DNA of 64,000 bases from contig CM020619.1 in assembly GCA_009829735.1 (NCBI GenBank), positions 3,726,590 through 3,790,589 of the forward strand. Reading direction: 5' to 3'. Positions within the stretch are counted from its first letter, which is position 1. Each line of letters begins with the position of its first letter. Below, in pieces: positions 1 to 11,448 of the stretch. Below the pieces are notes generated by a model. It saw only the letters and a program-made list of their open reading frames with translations, did not search any database and was not told where the DNA came from. Source of the DNA: Pyropia yezoensis. Lineage: Eukaryota > Rhodophyta > Bangiophyceae > Bangiales > Bangiaceae. A program made the translations under genes and the position numbers.

Positions 1-1495
1 GAACGAGGTGGAGGAGGCCAGGTCAACTGGCCGGACATTGGCACATCAAAAGGCCTTGTCCAAGAGGTCTGGAATCAAAGGGCATTCGTTGTTCTTTGCC
101 GCCCTCCAGTGCGATGCGCTTGGCTTACCCGCTCTTGAAGCGCCTGTGGAGTATGGGACCAGCCGCGGCTCCCTTCGACGTCATGCACCTCCTGATGCAA
201 AATGTCGCCCCGATGCTGTGGACGCTGCTTTCCGGAAAAATGCCAATTAATGGTACGGCGAACGTGAACTACGTCTTGTCCGCCGGGATCGTCGCCCTGA
301 TTGGCAAGGAGATGGTTGCAGCACGGCGGACAATTCCAATGGTGCAGGCCCGGTCGCTGAGAAATATTGACACTCAGTTTCGGTCATTTAAGGCCGTCGA
401 TTGGCTGTACTGGCTGGATGCCACGGGCCCGGTTCAACTGAATGGGCGAATTCCGGAATTGTACTACAGAATGTTTATCTCTCTGAGCAAGGCCTGCCGT
501 GTTCTGTTCCGACCGCGTGGCCTGTCGGCGCCGGAGGCGAGTACAGTGGAAGGACGCCTAAAGCGCTTTGCGCGCTTGTACTACGCGGCAGTGTACCGGG
601 GAACCCACGACCGCCTGCCGCTGTGCAGGCATGTCATCGCAGCTGTCCTTGACACCGTTTCCAGCATGCGCGACACCGGACCTGTCTGGGTGTCGTGGCA
701 GCTCCCCGCGGAGCGAAAAGTGGGTGAGTTGGGGACCCTCATTCAATCCCAATCACACCCCAGTGCGAATCTAACAAGTGCCCTGACGCGCCGCATCCAA
801 GCCGAGCTGTTGACTTCCTCTGGTGAAGCATTCTTGACGAAAGAGTGGGCGAAAGCAACCGGGAAACATGTACGGCCCGACGCTGAGCCGCGAGGGAGCA
901 TTCGACTTCCAGCTGGCGAAGCTAGGCATGAATGGGACTGGTCGGTCTCTCTGCTGCCGCCGCGCTGCGCAGCGGCACCGCTTGCCGGTGCAGAACTCAC
1001 CGCCATGAGAGCGGCGCTGGCGATGGAAGGAATCACAAACGTGCCATGAACTATTTTGGCGACGAAGTACTTCCGGCTGAAATTGGTAACCGGAGTAATT
1101 GCCGTGTCGAAGCCAGTCGGCTCGGACTCCGACAAGTACCGCCGTCGTACCTACCTGTTGAACATTAATTCAACGGAAAAGGTATGGCGGCGAAACGGTC
1201 AAATCGTGGGTGCATCTGTCACAACCTACGGGGTGGTGCTCTACTATGCACTCGCGCATGTTGACGGCGGACCGCTTGCGTTTCCATACGTCTCACGTGT
1301 GAGGTCTGCAAGAGACCTCGACGGCCGAGCCGCGTACACGGCGTAGCGGTTGGGCACTGACTGTTTTTTGAGTGCGGATGGGACTCACCACTACGCGCCT
1401 GCGGGAGCGATGGAGGCCGTGGTGGGGACGCTGGAACGAGCGGGAGTGCACTACGTATTGTTCAACCGTGTGCCCTTCTCTGAGCAGCGGTAGAA
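1..1495 (+). pseudogene. CACTA (En/Spm) Tnp2-type transposase, C-terminal part, decayed, cut by window edge
   Basis: This is the C-terminal half of a Tnp2-like transposase, which in this family cuts and pastes CACTA elements. Seen here: a GIKGHSL segment near bases 68-88, then FDVMHLLMQNV near 175-210, the aromatic DWLYWLDATGP segment near 400-430, a GPVWVSWQLPAERKVG segment near 675-725, MRAALAMEGI near 1006-1035 and KYFRLKLVTGVI near 1064-1100. The frame changes near bases 105-140, an in-frame stop lies at 1047-1049, and recognisable similarity returns in another frame near 1400-1490 (VGTL-R-G---F-R-PF pattern). The same ordered segments occur in the minus-strand transposase at 41296-44499, so both belong to one family. 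The N-terminal part lies outside the window. The family is well supported. The breaks suggest a dead copy, although short introns could explain one of them. Confidence 0.75.
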
Positions 1496-2264
1496 TCTAT
1501 TTTCCCCATCGCGTGCCGTGGACTTGCGCTTGTGGTGGCCCTCGGCCAAAGGGTTGAAAGATATGTTGTTCTTAACAGTGGGACTGTTTACCGTGCTAGG
1601 AGATCTCGACGACTGGAGCATATTCAAGATGGAAACCGCACCAGCGAGGAGCTCCTGGGCATGCTCCGTCGTTCTCGGGGGATGCCATGCTTCTTTGGGA
1701 GAAAACAAGTGCGCAAGACGTTGGTGGTCGATTAGCTATTGCGTGGCTTTATCCAGGTCGTGGAATCAGTTTTGAAATATATTTACCACCGGCTTCGTGC
1801 ACAACTTTGTTTCCCAGAAGACTTACACATATCCAATCCAAACTTGTCTAGGACAAGTGAGTTGCGCAGCGAAGCCGTCGTCTCATGCGCAAGAAACGCC
1901 ACTGTGGTACCGACGTGGCGCGTGCTGCCACGCACTGAGCGACGCATCCTCCACGCTATGTCGTCCGTCGGCGTTCTCCGCGTCCCGCCCTGCTCCCCTT
2001 CCCCCCCTCGTACATGTGTCTCACTATCCGCGCACGATCGCCTGTGCCCGTCTGGCTATGGTTCTAACTGTCCTTGGCAGCTTCGGTAAACTTGCCGTCC
2101 ACGCGCAGGCGCACCCGAGCGGCATATGATGCAGGTACGCTGTGATGTTCTTTCATGCATCTATTCGGCCCCTGGTTCGTGCGTGCTTACCCCAACGATG
2201 AGCATTTCGTTTCTCCTTGTGTGTGTTCTAATGGCAGACCAACAACTCTCTGCTGCGTTCATGA
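1496..2264. other. No gene seen; probable 3' flank of the CACTA copy
   Basis: I see no convincing coding frame here. The sequence is less GC-rich than most of the window. A possible short spliced leader exists: ATGATGCAG followed by a GTACGC donor near 2134, with T-rich stretches before AG near 2260-2310. It could belong to the open frame that follows but cannot be confirmed by eye. Confidence 0.4.
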
Positions 2265-3410
2265 TTGTTTTTTTTGCTTGATGGTTATCATTTCTTCACG
2301 TCCAAAGAGATTGATGCCGACGCTGTTGTGGCAAGAGCCGCGGCAGCCGCTTTGGCAGCCCTTCAAGAAGCTGAAGATGCTCTGTCGGACGACGGGACCA
2401 GGCCTCCCCCGGCTCAGCGACCGGCGCCACTTTGCTCTACCGCTTCGGCCTGCACACATGCTCCCCCCGCAACTGGTCAGCCCTCTGGCGCTCCCCCCGA
2501 TCCATCATCGCTGCCGTTGGGGCAACCGCGTGCCGCTCCTCGTCCACAAGCCCCTCCCCGGCCTCCGCCACGACAAGTGCCCGCGCCTCCTCCAAGGTCG
2601 GCGTCGCTACCCGGTGGGCGGCGGCGAGCCAATTTACCGGCGCCATCGCGACTACCGACTGGCAGCCATCGGGAGGCCGCGGGTTCCGCTGAGCGCTGCA
2701 GCTGTCGGAAGCCGAAACGTAGGCTGGCTCACACCAACGGTCGTTGCGGTTTTGACGTGCGCCAAGATCCGCACGTGGCTGAGCGGACGTTGGACCCACC
2801 TCATCCTCCATTGAACAAGATGCCCGTGTTCGGCAACCCGGACATTTCAATCCCACCGGGCAACGTGCGGTTTGTCCGCTCGGTCGTGCGCGCAGCGGTA
2901 AAGCAGTACTTTACTGAAAACCTGTCGTGGAGCTACCAGTCAAAAAGTGACCTGGAGCAAGCCATCGTCTACGTCGAGACGAACGAGCCCCGTCTGAGGG
3001 TGTGCAAGCGGTCGTGGGGCGCGTGCGCCCTCCTTTCCAGAGCAGGCAACAGCAAGGCCACCTACGCACGCTGTCTCTGCCGGTTGGCACGCTCATCACC
3101 CACGCCATCAGACGACGATGAGGTGAGGGCACCTCGTGCTGACGGCGGCGCCGGCGCGAGGGGGGGCATGCAAGCCGCAGACGGCACCGCCCGCGGAGAG
3201 AACGCGGGTGCGAGCGGAAGCACGTCTGGGCATGCAGCTCGCGGGCGGGACGCTGGCACAAGGGGGGGGGCGGCAGCGGCAGCTGTTGTGGGCCGGGGTG
3301 GGGTCGCTGGCCCGCAAGGCGGCGCGGCAGGGCGCGCAGCTGGCGGGGCGGACGCCGGCACAACGGAGGGAGCGGCAGCCGCAACAGGCGCCGCCCCGCG
3401 TGGGAGGCTC
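2265..3410 (+). CDS. Unrecognised open frame truncated by insertion of retrotransposon A
   Basis: I do not recognise this protein. The frame encodes an alanine-rich segment (KEIDADAVVARAAAAALAAL), then a long proline/arginine-rich linker, then a more globular stretch near bases 2815-3090 containing VFGNPDISIPPGNVRFVRS and AIVYVETNEPRLRVCKRSW. It ends in an Ala/Gly/Arg-rich repetitive tail. There is no ATG at the left end, so the true start may lie in an upstream exon or at a downstream Met (MPVFGNPDIS, base 2821). Retrotransposon A entered the tail: the 5-bp target duplication GGCTC lies at 3406-3410. On the far side the same frame would meet a stop within four codons (31779-31781). It could be a host gene or an accessory gene of the neighbouring CACTA element. 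Its reality as a gene is uncertain. Confidence 0.3.
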
Positions 3411-3879
3411 TGTGGCAGTATTGACCCCCAGGTAGGGGGGCAACACGTGCCATGCAAGGGGCGGCAGGCCACTAGCCTGATCCGTTCCTCCCCCTGCATT
3501 TGGGTCCATATTCCCTAAGTTTGGGATAGTTAGCTTAGTAGTAAATCCAACTTGGATTTGAGGGTTTTCTGCATTTATCGTCTTGAATTTTCGTGTGGCC
3601 CGGTGGGCAGGTGCTGGGGTGGAAGATTCTGAGTGGCGAGATTCTGAGTGGACCCTGGGGGGATAAGGGGAGGGACAGCGGGGCTTGGCCCTGCGTCCCC
3701 GTCCCGACCAAGAAACTGTTGGACCACACACCATCCTCTTGTTTGTCCGTGGGGGGTTTGCCCCACAACAGGGACAGAGTGTGTGCGACTTGCACTTCTT
3801 CCGGTTCCCCCGACACGGGAGGCAGCCCTTGCACACCGCCCCAACTTGGGTGCCGTGTGTGCATGTGGTTTTTGCCACA
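3411..3879 (+). repeat. 5' LTR of element A
   Basis: It starts TGTGGCAG and ends TTGCCACA, so it has the usual TG...CA ends within a short inverted repeat. It matches 31296-31764 over its whole length of 469 bp with two differences. It contains an internal direct repeat of AGATTCTGAGTGG near 3625-3655. Confidence 0.95.
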
Positions 3880-3881
3880 TT

Positions 3882-3900
3882 TGGTGGAGCAGCAGGGGAC
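3882..3900 (+). promoter_or_regulatory. Primer-binding site of element A
   Basis: TGGTGGAGCAGCAGGGGAC begins two bases after the LTR. It has the initial TGG expected opposite a tRNA CCA end. The identical 19 bases follow the LTR of the unrelated-looking element B, so both families probably prime from the same tRNA, whose identity I cannot assign by eye. Confidence 0.8.
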
Positions 3901-3998
3901 AGAGGTAAGCTTTACTTCCGGGTGCACCCGGGTGTAGGGGGCCCTCTGTCTCAGAGGAACGGTGGACTTGGACCGTGTCATACGGATCGTCAGCCAAC

Positions 3999-5945
3999 AT
4001 GGCTAGCTCGGACCCCCCGTCGTCCGGGGAGTACACGGGTGACGCACGTACTTCAGTGCCTTTGAATACTGGTGAGACACAGGTGGGTTTACCGGGGGTC
4101 GCAGAGGGACTAGAGGTCCCTCAAGCCAGCAGGACTGGAAGTACGGGCGGGCAACAGGCCACCCCGACTCAGTCGGGAGTTCACTCGGGTGACACTTCTG
4201 ATGTGGGTGGGCCGAAGTCTGGTCACCGTGTGGTATACTCAACGGGAACGTCCCAAGGGGTGAGGACTGTCCCCGCGGGTTCCACTCGGGTTGGAGCCAA
4301 CTTTGGCTTGGAGCCGTCGCCAACTAGGCTTTCGGAGGACGGCGGACCTCCGTTGGTCGGCGATGGGCTCGCGCCCATGCCCCCGGTTGAGACCCCTGAG
4401 GAACGTGGTTACCCCTCAGGTGGACTCCCGGAGGCGGACCGAGACTCAACTGGAGTCGTCAATCCACTCCTCGCGGAAACTGTCCGTCGGGAGGCGACCA
4501 ATGTGTTGCGGCAGACTTTGCCGGACCTGGTGGTCACGATGACGAATACTATTCTGAATCAGATTGTGGCGAGTTTGCCAGATGGCCTTAATGTCCAGAC
4601 CGGATTGGGGCTTTCGAGCCCGCAGGCGCAGGGGGAATCCCCCCTTACGCCTATTCCGGGTCGCCCCGAACTGGGGGCGACTCCTGTGACTCCCAACGAG
4701 GGAGCCACACCATACTCGGTGGGGCGTACGCCCTTCATGGGGGAGTTCCCCCCGGAAACGCCGGCGGCTACACCAAGCACGCCGCGCCGGACTACAGGCA
4801 CTGAGGGTGAACTTACCCCAGTGCCACAGCGGCTGTTCCCTCAACGTGAGGTGCCGCCCAAGATCCAGGTAGCCAACCCGGTCTACCAGCGGATCTTTGA
4901 CTGTGAGACCTACGCCCTCCACAACAAGTCGGTGGTGTATGGTCCTGACCAGGCCCGAGCCATGGGCCGTGCCAAGAAGAATGCACTTCATTCTTTTGGG
5001 CACAAAGCGGAGTGGGATGGAACTCCCCCCCTCCGTGTCTTTGAGTTCCTACGTCGTTTCACAAAAGCCTGCGACGACAATGCCATAAGTGAAGGCATGG
5101 CTTTTTACATGCTACAGGAGTTTACAAAGGGCGACCTACGGACAGAACTTATGTCCGTTATGCCCAGCTCCTCAAGTGGAGGCGCTGGGGAGGTGACGTC
5201 CTATTTGGAGCTCGTCAACTGGTTGTTGAGAGCCATGGTTGATGAGGCAGCGTTGGCTTCTCAAGTCGAGGAGTTTTCGCAAGCCCATCAGGAAGAGGCG
5301 GAGGACGAGTTGTCCTTTGCGGAGCGAGTCCGTAAGCTCAACAATCTTTGTGGGTTTCTTCATCCACAAACTGTGGTGAAGAGTCGGTTTGTGGAGGGAC
5401 TCCATTGGTCAGTCCGGATGGAGACCCGGGAGCATAACACTGCCCGGGCGACCCTGGCCGAGTTGGCTAGGTTCGCCTATCGCAGAAGCGAGGCCTACCG
5501 CAAGTTGCGGGAGGAACAACGCCAGGAGCGTCAGGCCGAGTTGGCCAAGGAACGGGAGGAGGCGCGCCAGGCCAGAGAGTTGAGAGAGGCACGCCGAATC
5601 CGCAAGGAGAGGGTGGTAGCTGCCGTGGGAACTTCCCAGGGTATCCCTTCGTCTTCCCCAGTTGGGAAGACCCCTCCCGGACCGGACCATCGGTGTTGGA
5701 ACTGCAACTCCGAGGGACACTGGGCATATGATTGCCCCAAGTTGAGTAAACGCATCCAACAACTTGTTAGGAATGCGAGTAAGAAGTCGGCTACCAACGA
5801 AGTACGTTCACGCCGCGAGGGTGGGTCTCGACCGGTCGTCGCGGTCGCCACACCCTCGGCAGAGGAGGCGGACACGTCGTCTTCGGACTCGTCGTCTTCC
5901 TCCCCGCCCTCAGATTCGGACGCCAAGTCGGCGGGAAACGAATGA
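3999..5945 (+). CDS. gag region of element A (capsid/nucleocapsid)
   Basis: The frame from ATG 3999 encodes about 648 residues. The N-terminal third is low-complexity Gly/Pro/Thr-rich, and a helical capsid-like region follows from about residue 285. A Glu/Arg-rich coiled stretch with repeated EEARQARELREARR-type sequence sits near residues 505-540, and a zinc knuckle of C-x2-C-x4-H-x4-C form lies near residue 566 (CWNCNSEGHWAYDCP). The tail is rich in Ser and Asp. This is the usual nucleic-acid-binding Gag plan of Ty3/gypsy elements. The end of gag overlaps the start of the pol frame by a few bases, an arrangement that in this family often goes with programmed frameshifting or reinitiation. 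The gag frame itself looks whole. Confidence 0.9.
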   Translation: MASSDPPSSGEYTGDARTSVPLNTGETQVGLPGVAEGLEVPQASRTGSTGGQQATPTQSGVHSGDTSDVGGPKSGHRVVYSTGTSQGVRTVPAGSTRVGANFGLEPSPTRLSEDGGPPLVGDGLAPMPPVETPEERGYPSGGLPEADRDSTGVVNPLLAETVRREATNVLRQTLPDLVVTMTNTILNQIVASLPDGLNVQTGLGLSSPQAQGESPLTPIPGRPELGATPVTPNEGATPYSVGRTPFMGEFPPETPAATPSTPRRTTGTEGELTPVPQRLFPQREVPPKIQVANPVYQRIFDCETYALHNKSVVYGPDQARAMGRAKKNALHSFGHKAEWDGTPPLRVFEFLRRFTKACDDNAISEGMAFYMLQEFTKGDLRTELMSVMPSSSSGGAGEVTSYLELVNWLLRAMVDEAALASQVEEFSQAHQEEAEDELSFAERVRKLNNLCGFLHPQTVVKSRFVEGLHWSVRMETREHNTARATLAELARFAYRRSEAYRKLREEQRQERQAELAKEREEARQARELREARRIRKERVVAAVGTSQGIPSSSPVGKTPPGPDHRCWNCNSEGHWAYDCPKLSKRIQQLVRNASKKSATNEVRSRREGGSRPVVAVATPSAEEADTSSSDSSSSSPPSDSDAKSAGNE

Positions 5946-8900
5946 CCGTTGGGGCTGGTCGTCCGAAGCTCACAACGGCAGCCTCGGCCAAGTGGGCCAG
6001 GAGGACGAACCAACCGTGCCGGATACTGCGGCGACCTAAGGGAGTCCGCCCACCTCGGGTAGGACTCCCCAAGAACGTAAACCCACGTCGGGTCATCGCG
6101 GTGCTGACGGGTGAGAACTTCCAGGTGGCTGGACGGGTGCAACTTGCCCCCGGCCGCGCCTGTTGTGCCCGTATCGAACTTGATACCGGGTCAGGAGCCT
6201 CCTTGATACGCAAGTCGCTATTACCAAAGGAGGTGAAGCTCCAACGCTGGAGGTCCAAAGCTGACCATATGATTGACATCAATGGTGGGGTACTTCCCAT
6301 CGTTGGTGCCGTGACCCTACCGACTAGGTTGGGGACCCATGAGGTCGACGTGACCTATGGTGTAGTTGAGAATATATCGGTACCCCTGCTTCTGGGTACC
6401 CCTTATGTTGTTACACAAGTGCCTTTGATTTGTGGCCCTGAGTACTGGGTCAAGTTGATGAATGGCGAGACTATCCCCATCCTTGGTAAGGGAAAGTCTG
6501 TGGCTCCTGTGACAGTTTCACAGTCGAAGCCTGTTTGCTCTTTGAGGGAAGGGTTTACTGCTACCCTGCGTCTAGCCCGTAAAGTCACGTTGCCCCCCAA
6601 CTCGGTGGCGCACGTTGACGTTGTAACTGATCATACGGGGAACGGGTTGGTGCACCCTCACCCCCGTCTTGCTCGCAAGCACCAAGTGCATGTTGCCCTT
6701 GGCACGATGGACTCCAAAGCCGGAGTCCCGTGGAGGATACAGGTGATGAACCTGAGCTCGTCGCCCCAGTACTTCAAGTCGGGAGCCAAGTTCGGCTATA
6801 TCGACCAACACGAGGGACCGGTAGTAGCGGTCACCCTCAACGCGGGCGCAAGTAGCGACCCGAAGTCCGGAAAGGAGAAGCATCAAGCCAAGTCGGCCGC
6901 CTCTCCTCGGCCCCATGTGAACATGGAGGGTGTTCCCCCCAGGTTGAGGGTTCAAGTTGAACGCCTCTTGGACCAATATCACAAGTTGTGGGATGGTCAA
7001 TTGGGACTCATGAGAGCCACCCAACACCGGATCGAGTTGAAGCCCGGTGCACCCCCTATACGCCAACAACCGTATAGGGGAGGACCTCGTTCAAGGGCCC
7101 TCGTTAAGGAGCAAGTTGCTCGCATGGAGGCCCTCGATGTGATCGAGGCCAGCAACGCCGAGTGGGCGAGTCCGGTGGTTATCGTCCCCAAAGTTGATGG
7201 GACCCCCCGGTTTTGTATCGACTACCGTAAGCTCAACGAGAGCACGGTGAAGGACAGTTATCCCCTACCTAGGATGGACGACTGTCTGGACTCTCTGGGG
7301 GAGGCAAACGTGTTCTCTACCCTGGACTGTAACGCGGGGTACTGGCAAATTCCCATTGCCCCGGAGGACAGGCATAAAACTACCTACACCTGTCACTGTG
7401 GTACCTACCAGCGCAAGCGTCTACCGTTTGGTCTGTGTAACGCGCCGGCAACTTTCCAGCGCGCTATGGACATGATTCTGGCCGGAGTACGGTGGCAGAT
7501 CTGTCTTGTGTACCTAGACGATATCATTGTGTTCTCCCGAAGTCCGGAGGAACACATTGGCCATCTTGGCCAGGTGTTCAAGCTACTTGCTGACGCCGGT
7601 GTGTCACTGAAGGCGAGTAAGTGCCACCTCTTTACTCAAGAGGTGGAGTACTTGGGACATGTTGTCCATCCGGGGCGTCTCAGTGTTAACGAGAAGAACT
7701 TGAGGGCCATTCGTGAGGCTCAGTACCCCCGGACCCAGACCCAGATGAGGAGCTTCCTCGGGATGTGTAACGTGTACCGACGTTTCACCAAGGGCTTCGC
7801 CAAGGTGGCGAAGCCGTTGAATGAGCTAGTGAGCTCAACGCTGCCGAAGAACCTGCCTCCCCCAAGTCGGGTGGAGCAGGAATCCTTTGAGACTCTTCGG
7901 GACCTTCTGCTGAAGCCCCCTATCCTGGCTATTCCCAGGTTGGGAGGCCACTACATCCTGGATGTGGACGCTAGCTACGACCAACTTGGTTGTGTGTTGC
8001 TTCAGCAGCAGCCGGACAAGGAGTACTTGCCGGTGGGATACTTCAGTAAGGGGCTGAACTTGGACGAGAATAACTACGGAGTCACCGAGTTGGAAGGACT
8101 CGCAGTGGTGTGGGCGGTGACGTCACTTCGTCACTACCTAGAGGGTGAGAAGTTCCTCATCCGCTGTGACCACCGCGCGTTGCAGTTCATCTTTATGACG
8201 GACTGTACGAACACTCGTCTCAATCGGTGGAGGGTGCGACTGGCACCCTTCAACTTTGACATTGAGTACCGACCTGGCAAGCAACATGCCCTTGCCGACG
8301 GCCTCTCTCGGGTACCTACCGAGGGGCTGGACACTATTCCAGTCGATGAGGACATCCCCATCGTGGGGGTAGTCACGCGCTCGGGTCAGGCGTTGAACCC
8401 CGAGGCGCCAGGAAACAAGAAGTACTTGCCCCTGTCCCTGGACGAGGTGGTGAAGGCCCAGGCCGAGGATCCCTTCTGAAAGTCGCAGGGGGATACACTG
8501 GATACAGTGGTGGAGACGCGTTTCTTTCTGGGAGACGATGGCCTCGTCATGAGGAGGGGGGTATTCCAAGGGGCTGAACAACTTGTCATCCCCGCATCCC
8601 TCAAGGACAGTATCCTTGAGAGGGCGCACAACGCTCCCACGGGTGGACACCTGGGGTCTAGTAAACTGTACCAGACCCTGAGGACCAGGTACTACTGGCC
8701 GTCCATGGTGGTGGACATCTACAGTTGGGTGGCTGCCTGCACAAGTTGTGCACAGAACCGTCTGATGGAACGGCGGCCTAGTACGGCTATGCTATTGTTC
8801 CCGGCCAAGGAGCCCTTCGCCGCGTTGGCGATGGACATCCTTGGGCCACTGCCAGTGACCGAGGAGGGCAACCAGTACCTCCTGGTCATCTGTGACCGCT

Positions 8901-9925
8901 TGACGAAACTTACGCAAGCGATCCCACTGGCAGAGATCACGGCCATGTCGGTCGTGTCAGCCTTCCTAGATCACTGGGTTGCCGCGTATGGCATCCCGGA
9001 TAGTACACTATCGGACAATGGACCGCAATTTGCGTCTGTACTGTTTCAGGGAGTGCTGGATATGTTGGGGGTTAAGGCAAACTATGCCACCCCCTACCAC
9101 CCACAAACTAATGGGCAGGTGGAGCGCTTCAACAAAACTATTGTTAGGCAGCTGCGCCACTATGTGAGTGAGCACGTGAAGACGTGGGACCAATACATTT
9201 CTATTCTTACTACCGCCTACAATTCGCAGGTTCACTCATCTACCGGGGAAGTACCCCTCGCTTTTGTGACCCCCCGTCGTGTGCGGTCTATTGCCGTGCG
9301 GCGGTCGCTCCCAACTAGGGAGGATGGTGGCAGTACGCCTACTCCTACTGAGAGTAAGGCGGAGTTCGCTGCTAGGCTTGAAAACCTCATCCCTAAAGTC
9401 AGGGCTGAGATGGACAAAGCACAAAAGCGCTACAAGCGTACCTTTGACAAAAAGGTGCGCAATGCTAAGCACGTCCCCGAGCAGGGTGACTGGGTGCTGG
9501 TACACTCGCACACCCCAACTGGGGGTAAGCTGGTATTCCAGACGAAGGGGCCGTACCAGGTCCTTCGTTCTGATGGGCGGCGCTTCACCATCGAAAGTGA
9601 CGATGGGGTCCGCACAGTGAACGGACAGGACGTGGTCAAAGTTGCACCACCGCCTGCAGGCGACCCAGCTTGGGCGCGTGCTTTGGAAGCGTGGCGCCTC
9701 CCCTCACTGCCTGCGGCCAAACAGGGCCCGCAGGAGTACGTGTTCGATAAGTTCATCGACCACGGATGGGATGAAGACACTGACCGCCTCATGTTGAGGG
9801 TGCGTTGGTTTGGCTACAAAGCCAAGGACGATACGTGGGAGTATGTGGAGGACCTTCCCGCTGAGAAGGTCCGGGCGTACTGTGCCCGGAATGAGATAGA
9901 CCCTAACAGCCCTCCCTCAACGTGA
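5942..9925 (+). CDS. pol region of element A: protease, reverse transcriptase, RNase H, integrase, chromodomain
   Basis: The domains run in Ty3/gypsy order. Aspartic protease: ELDTGSGASLIR near 6177. Reverse transcriptase: FCIDYRKLN near 7213 and the catalytic YLDD near 7510. RNase H: DVDASYDQLG near 7965. The integrase zinc-binding region is near 8628-8760 (H, H, then CTSC), and the integrase core has Asp in MDILGPLP near 8835 and LSDNGPQF near 9012. A C-terminal chromodomain lies near 9740-9900 (RVRWFGYKAKDDTWEYVEDL), which in chromoviruses steers integration toward marked chromatin. The region has about one break, so I treat it as a recent fossil. Family assignment is firm. Confidence 0.9.
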
Positions 9926-10036
9926 GGGAAGGCCGAGCAACAGTGCCAAGAGAGTGCTTCAAGTCGAAGTGGTACGCAGAGTGGCTTTTAACTACAGCCC
10001 TAACCCTCACACTCTCACAACAAAGGCAGCTGCCAA

Positions 10037-11060
10037 CTAGGCACGCATGCTAGACTCTCCCACTCCATGGCCCTCGCCCTCACGTGGAGGCGAGCGGCGA
10101 GACCCACGCCGATAACGGTCTCCACTCGTTGGAAGGGGCGGCGGCTCCAAGTCGGAACCGTCGCGCCCTTCACGGTCGCGCGAGTGGCGCCGACCGTGGC
10201 TACTCTTCTGCCTGGTCTTGCGCGCAAGTTTGCGACGCAGACGCTGGACAGACTCCGTCTCCGACGGGGTAGAGGACTCCGAGACGGAGTAAGACAACTC
10301 GTCTTCCGACACGGAGGGAGAGCGCCGAGAGTGTCGGCGACGACGGCGAGGAGGCGAGTATGCCCGGCTCGCGCGACGTTTGCCACGCCCAAGTGGGGCT
10401 GGCTGGGGCATAATAGCCCCAATGCGAGCCATCTCGGCTGTCATAAACTCCGCCACCGACTCGCAACTCGCGGTCGCCACTGCAGTACGAACGCGCTCCT
10501 CAAGTTGAGGAGTCTCGGAACTTTGGAGGGTTGCGGTCGACGCGGCCAACCAGGAAATGGTGCGCACCAACGTGGTGATCATCATCTCTGAGGTTAGAGG
10601 CGTGGGCGGTAACACCAACTGGGGGTATACCGTCAGGAGGGTGGCCCGCAAGTTGGGGGACACCGGGGTGGATGACTCCACGGCCACGCTGATCGGGATG
10701 TTCCCGTGAGGCTGGAAAGGAACAGGAGGAAGCGGAGGGGCACGCCGAGGTGGCGGTACCCGGGTATAACTGCGACCCCGACTTGGGGCCCCCGCAGTAG
10801 GTTGAGTCATATGGTCATCATATGAGGGCACAGCCGTAACTATGGGCTTGTCCGGGGGTGGCGCAGTGTGGCGATCCACCCCCGGGGCATACGGGTAGTC
10901 CCCGATGCCCAACCCCTCTCGTAGGACCACACGGCCGTCGTGAAGTTCACGAGCGACCCACACGAACTGGCGAAGTGCGCCATCGTCCTTGGGCCCACGA
11001 GTGGGGCGGCGCAACTTGTGCTCAATGCTCTCCCACTCGATGAACTTATGGAGCCGGAGC
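10037..11060 (-). other. Antisense open reading frame of element A, segment left of the element B insertion
   Basis: This is a long open frame on the strand opposite gag-pol, between the integrase and the 3' LTR. This segment starts with MLRLHKFIEWES next to the insertion point. It passes through a Pro-rich linker and a helical stretch (TAVATASCESVAEFMTAEM), and ends in an Arg/Ser-rich basic tail (RRRRRHSRRSPSVSEDELS and RHSRDREGRDGSD) resembling RS-type nucleic-acid-binding tails. The matching position in element B carries a related antisense frame. The function is unknown. Antisense genes in this slot are known in some plant Ty3/gypsy elements (Grande and RIRE2 type). The frame is interrupted by element B, so it is broken as it stands. 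Confidence 0.6.
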
Positions 11061-11065
11061 ATCTC
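11061..11065. repeat. Target-site duplication of element B (left copy)
   Basis: ATCTC sits immediately before the 5' LTR of element B and is repeated at 30038-30042 immediately after its 3' LTR. Five bases is the usual target duplication for Ty3/gypsy integrases. Confidence 0.9.
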
Positions 11066-11428
11066 TGTAGCAATATGGTTGGCCGTATTGTAACCCTAAT
11101 ATTAGGGGGGCTACTTCTAACCCTTAACTTTCAATTTGATAGTTCGTACTGGTCACGGTATCTGTAAGTTACGTATGACCAGAGGGACTTGCATCTTGGG
11201 GTGGAGGGTAGTTAGTAGTGTCTCCGAGGGTTTATAACGTGGGGGCCGGCGGCGAATCCACCGCCGGCCAAGGTAGAACAACAAACCCCTCCCATTTGGG
11301 CTCCCATCTTGGTCCCGTGGCTTGCGCTCCAAGGACAGCAACCTTGGCCTCCCGGTGACGTTGGTGCCGATCCCCCTTGGTGAGTGTTCCCTGAGAGTGG
11401 ACGTGCGACGGATCCCTATTGTGCTACA
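11066..11428 (+). repeat. 5' LTR of element B
   Basis: It starts TGTAGCA and ends TGCTACA (363 bp) and matches 29675-30037. Inside lie a perfect 14-bp palindrome CCCTAATATTAGGG (11094-11107), a TATA-like TTTATAACG (11231-11239) and, a few bases on, a hairpin with a perfect 9-bp GC stem (11244-11252 with 11261-11269). Confidence 0.95.
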
Positions 11429-11429
11429 T

Positions 11430-11448
11430 TGGTGGAGCAGCAGGGGAC
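11430..11448 (+). promoter_or_regulatory. Primer-binding site of element B (first copy)
   Basis: TGGTGGAGCAGCAGGGGAC follows the LTR after one spacer base and is identical to the primer-binding site of element A. Confidence 0.8.
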
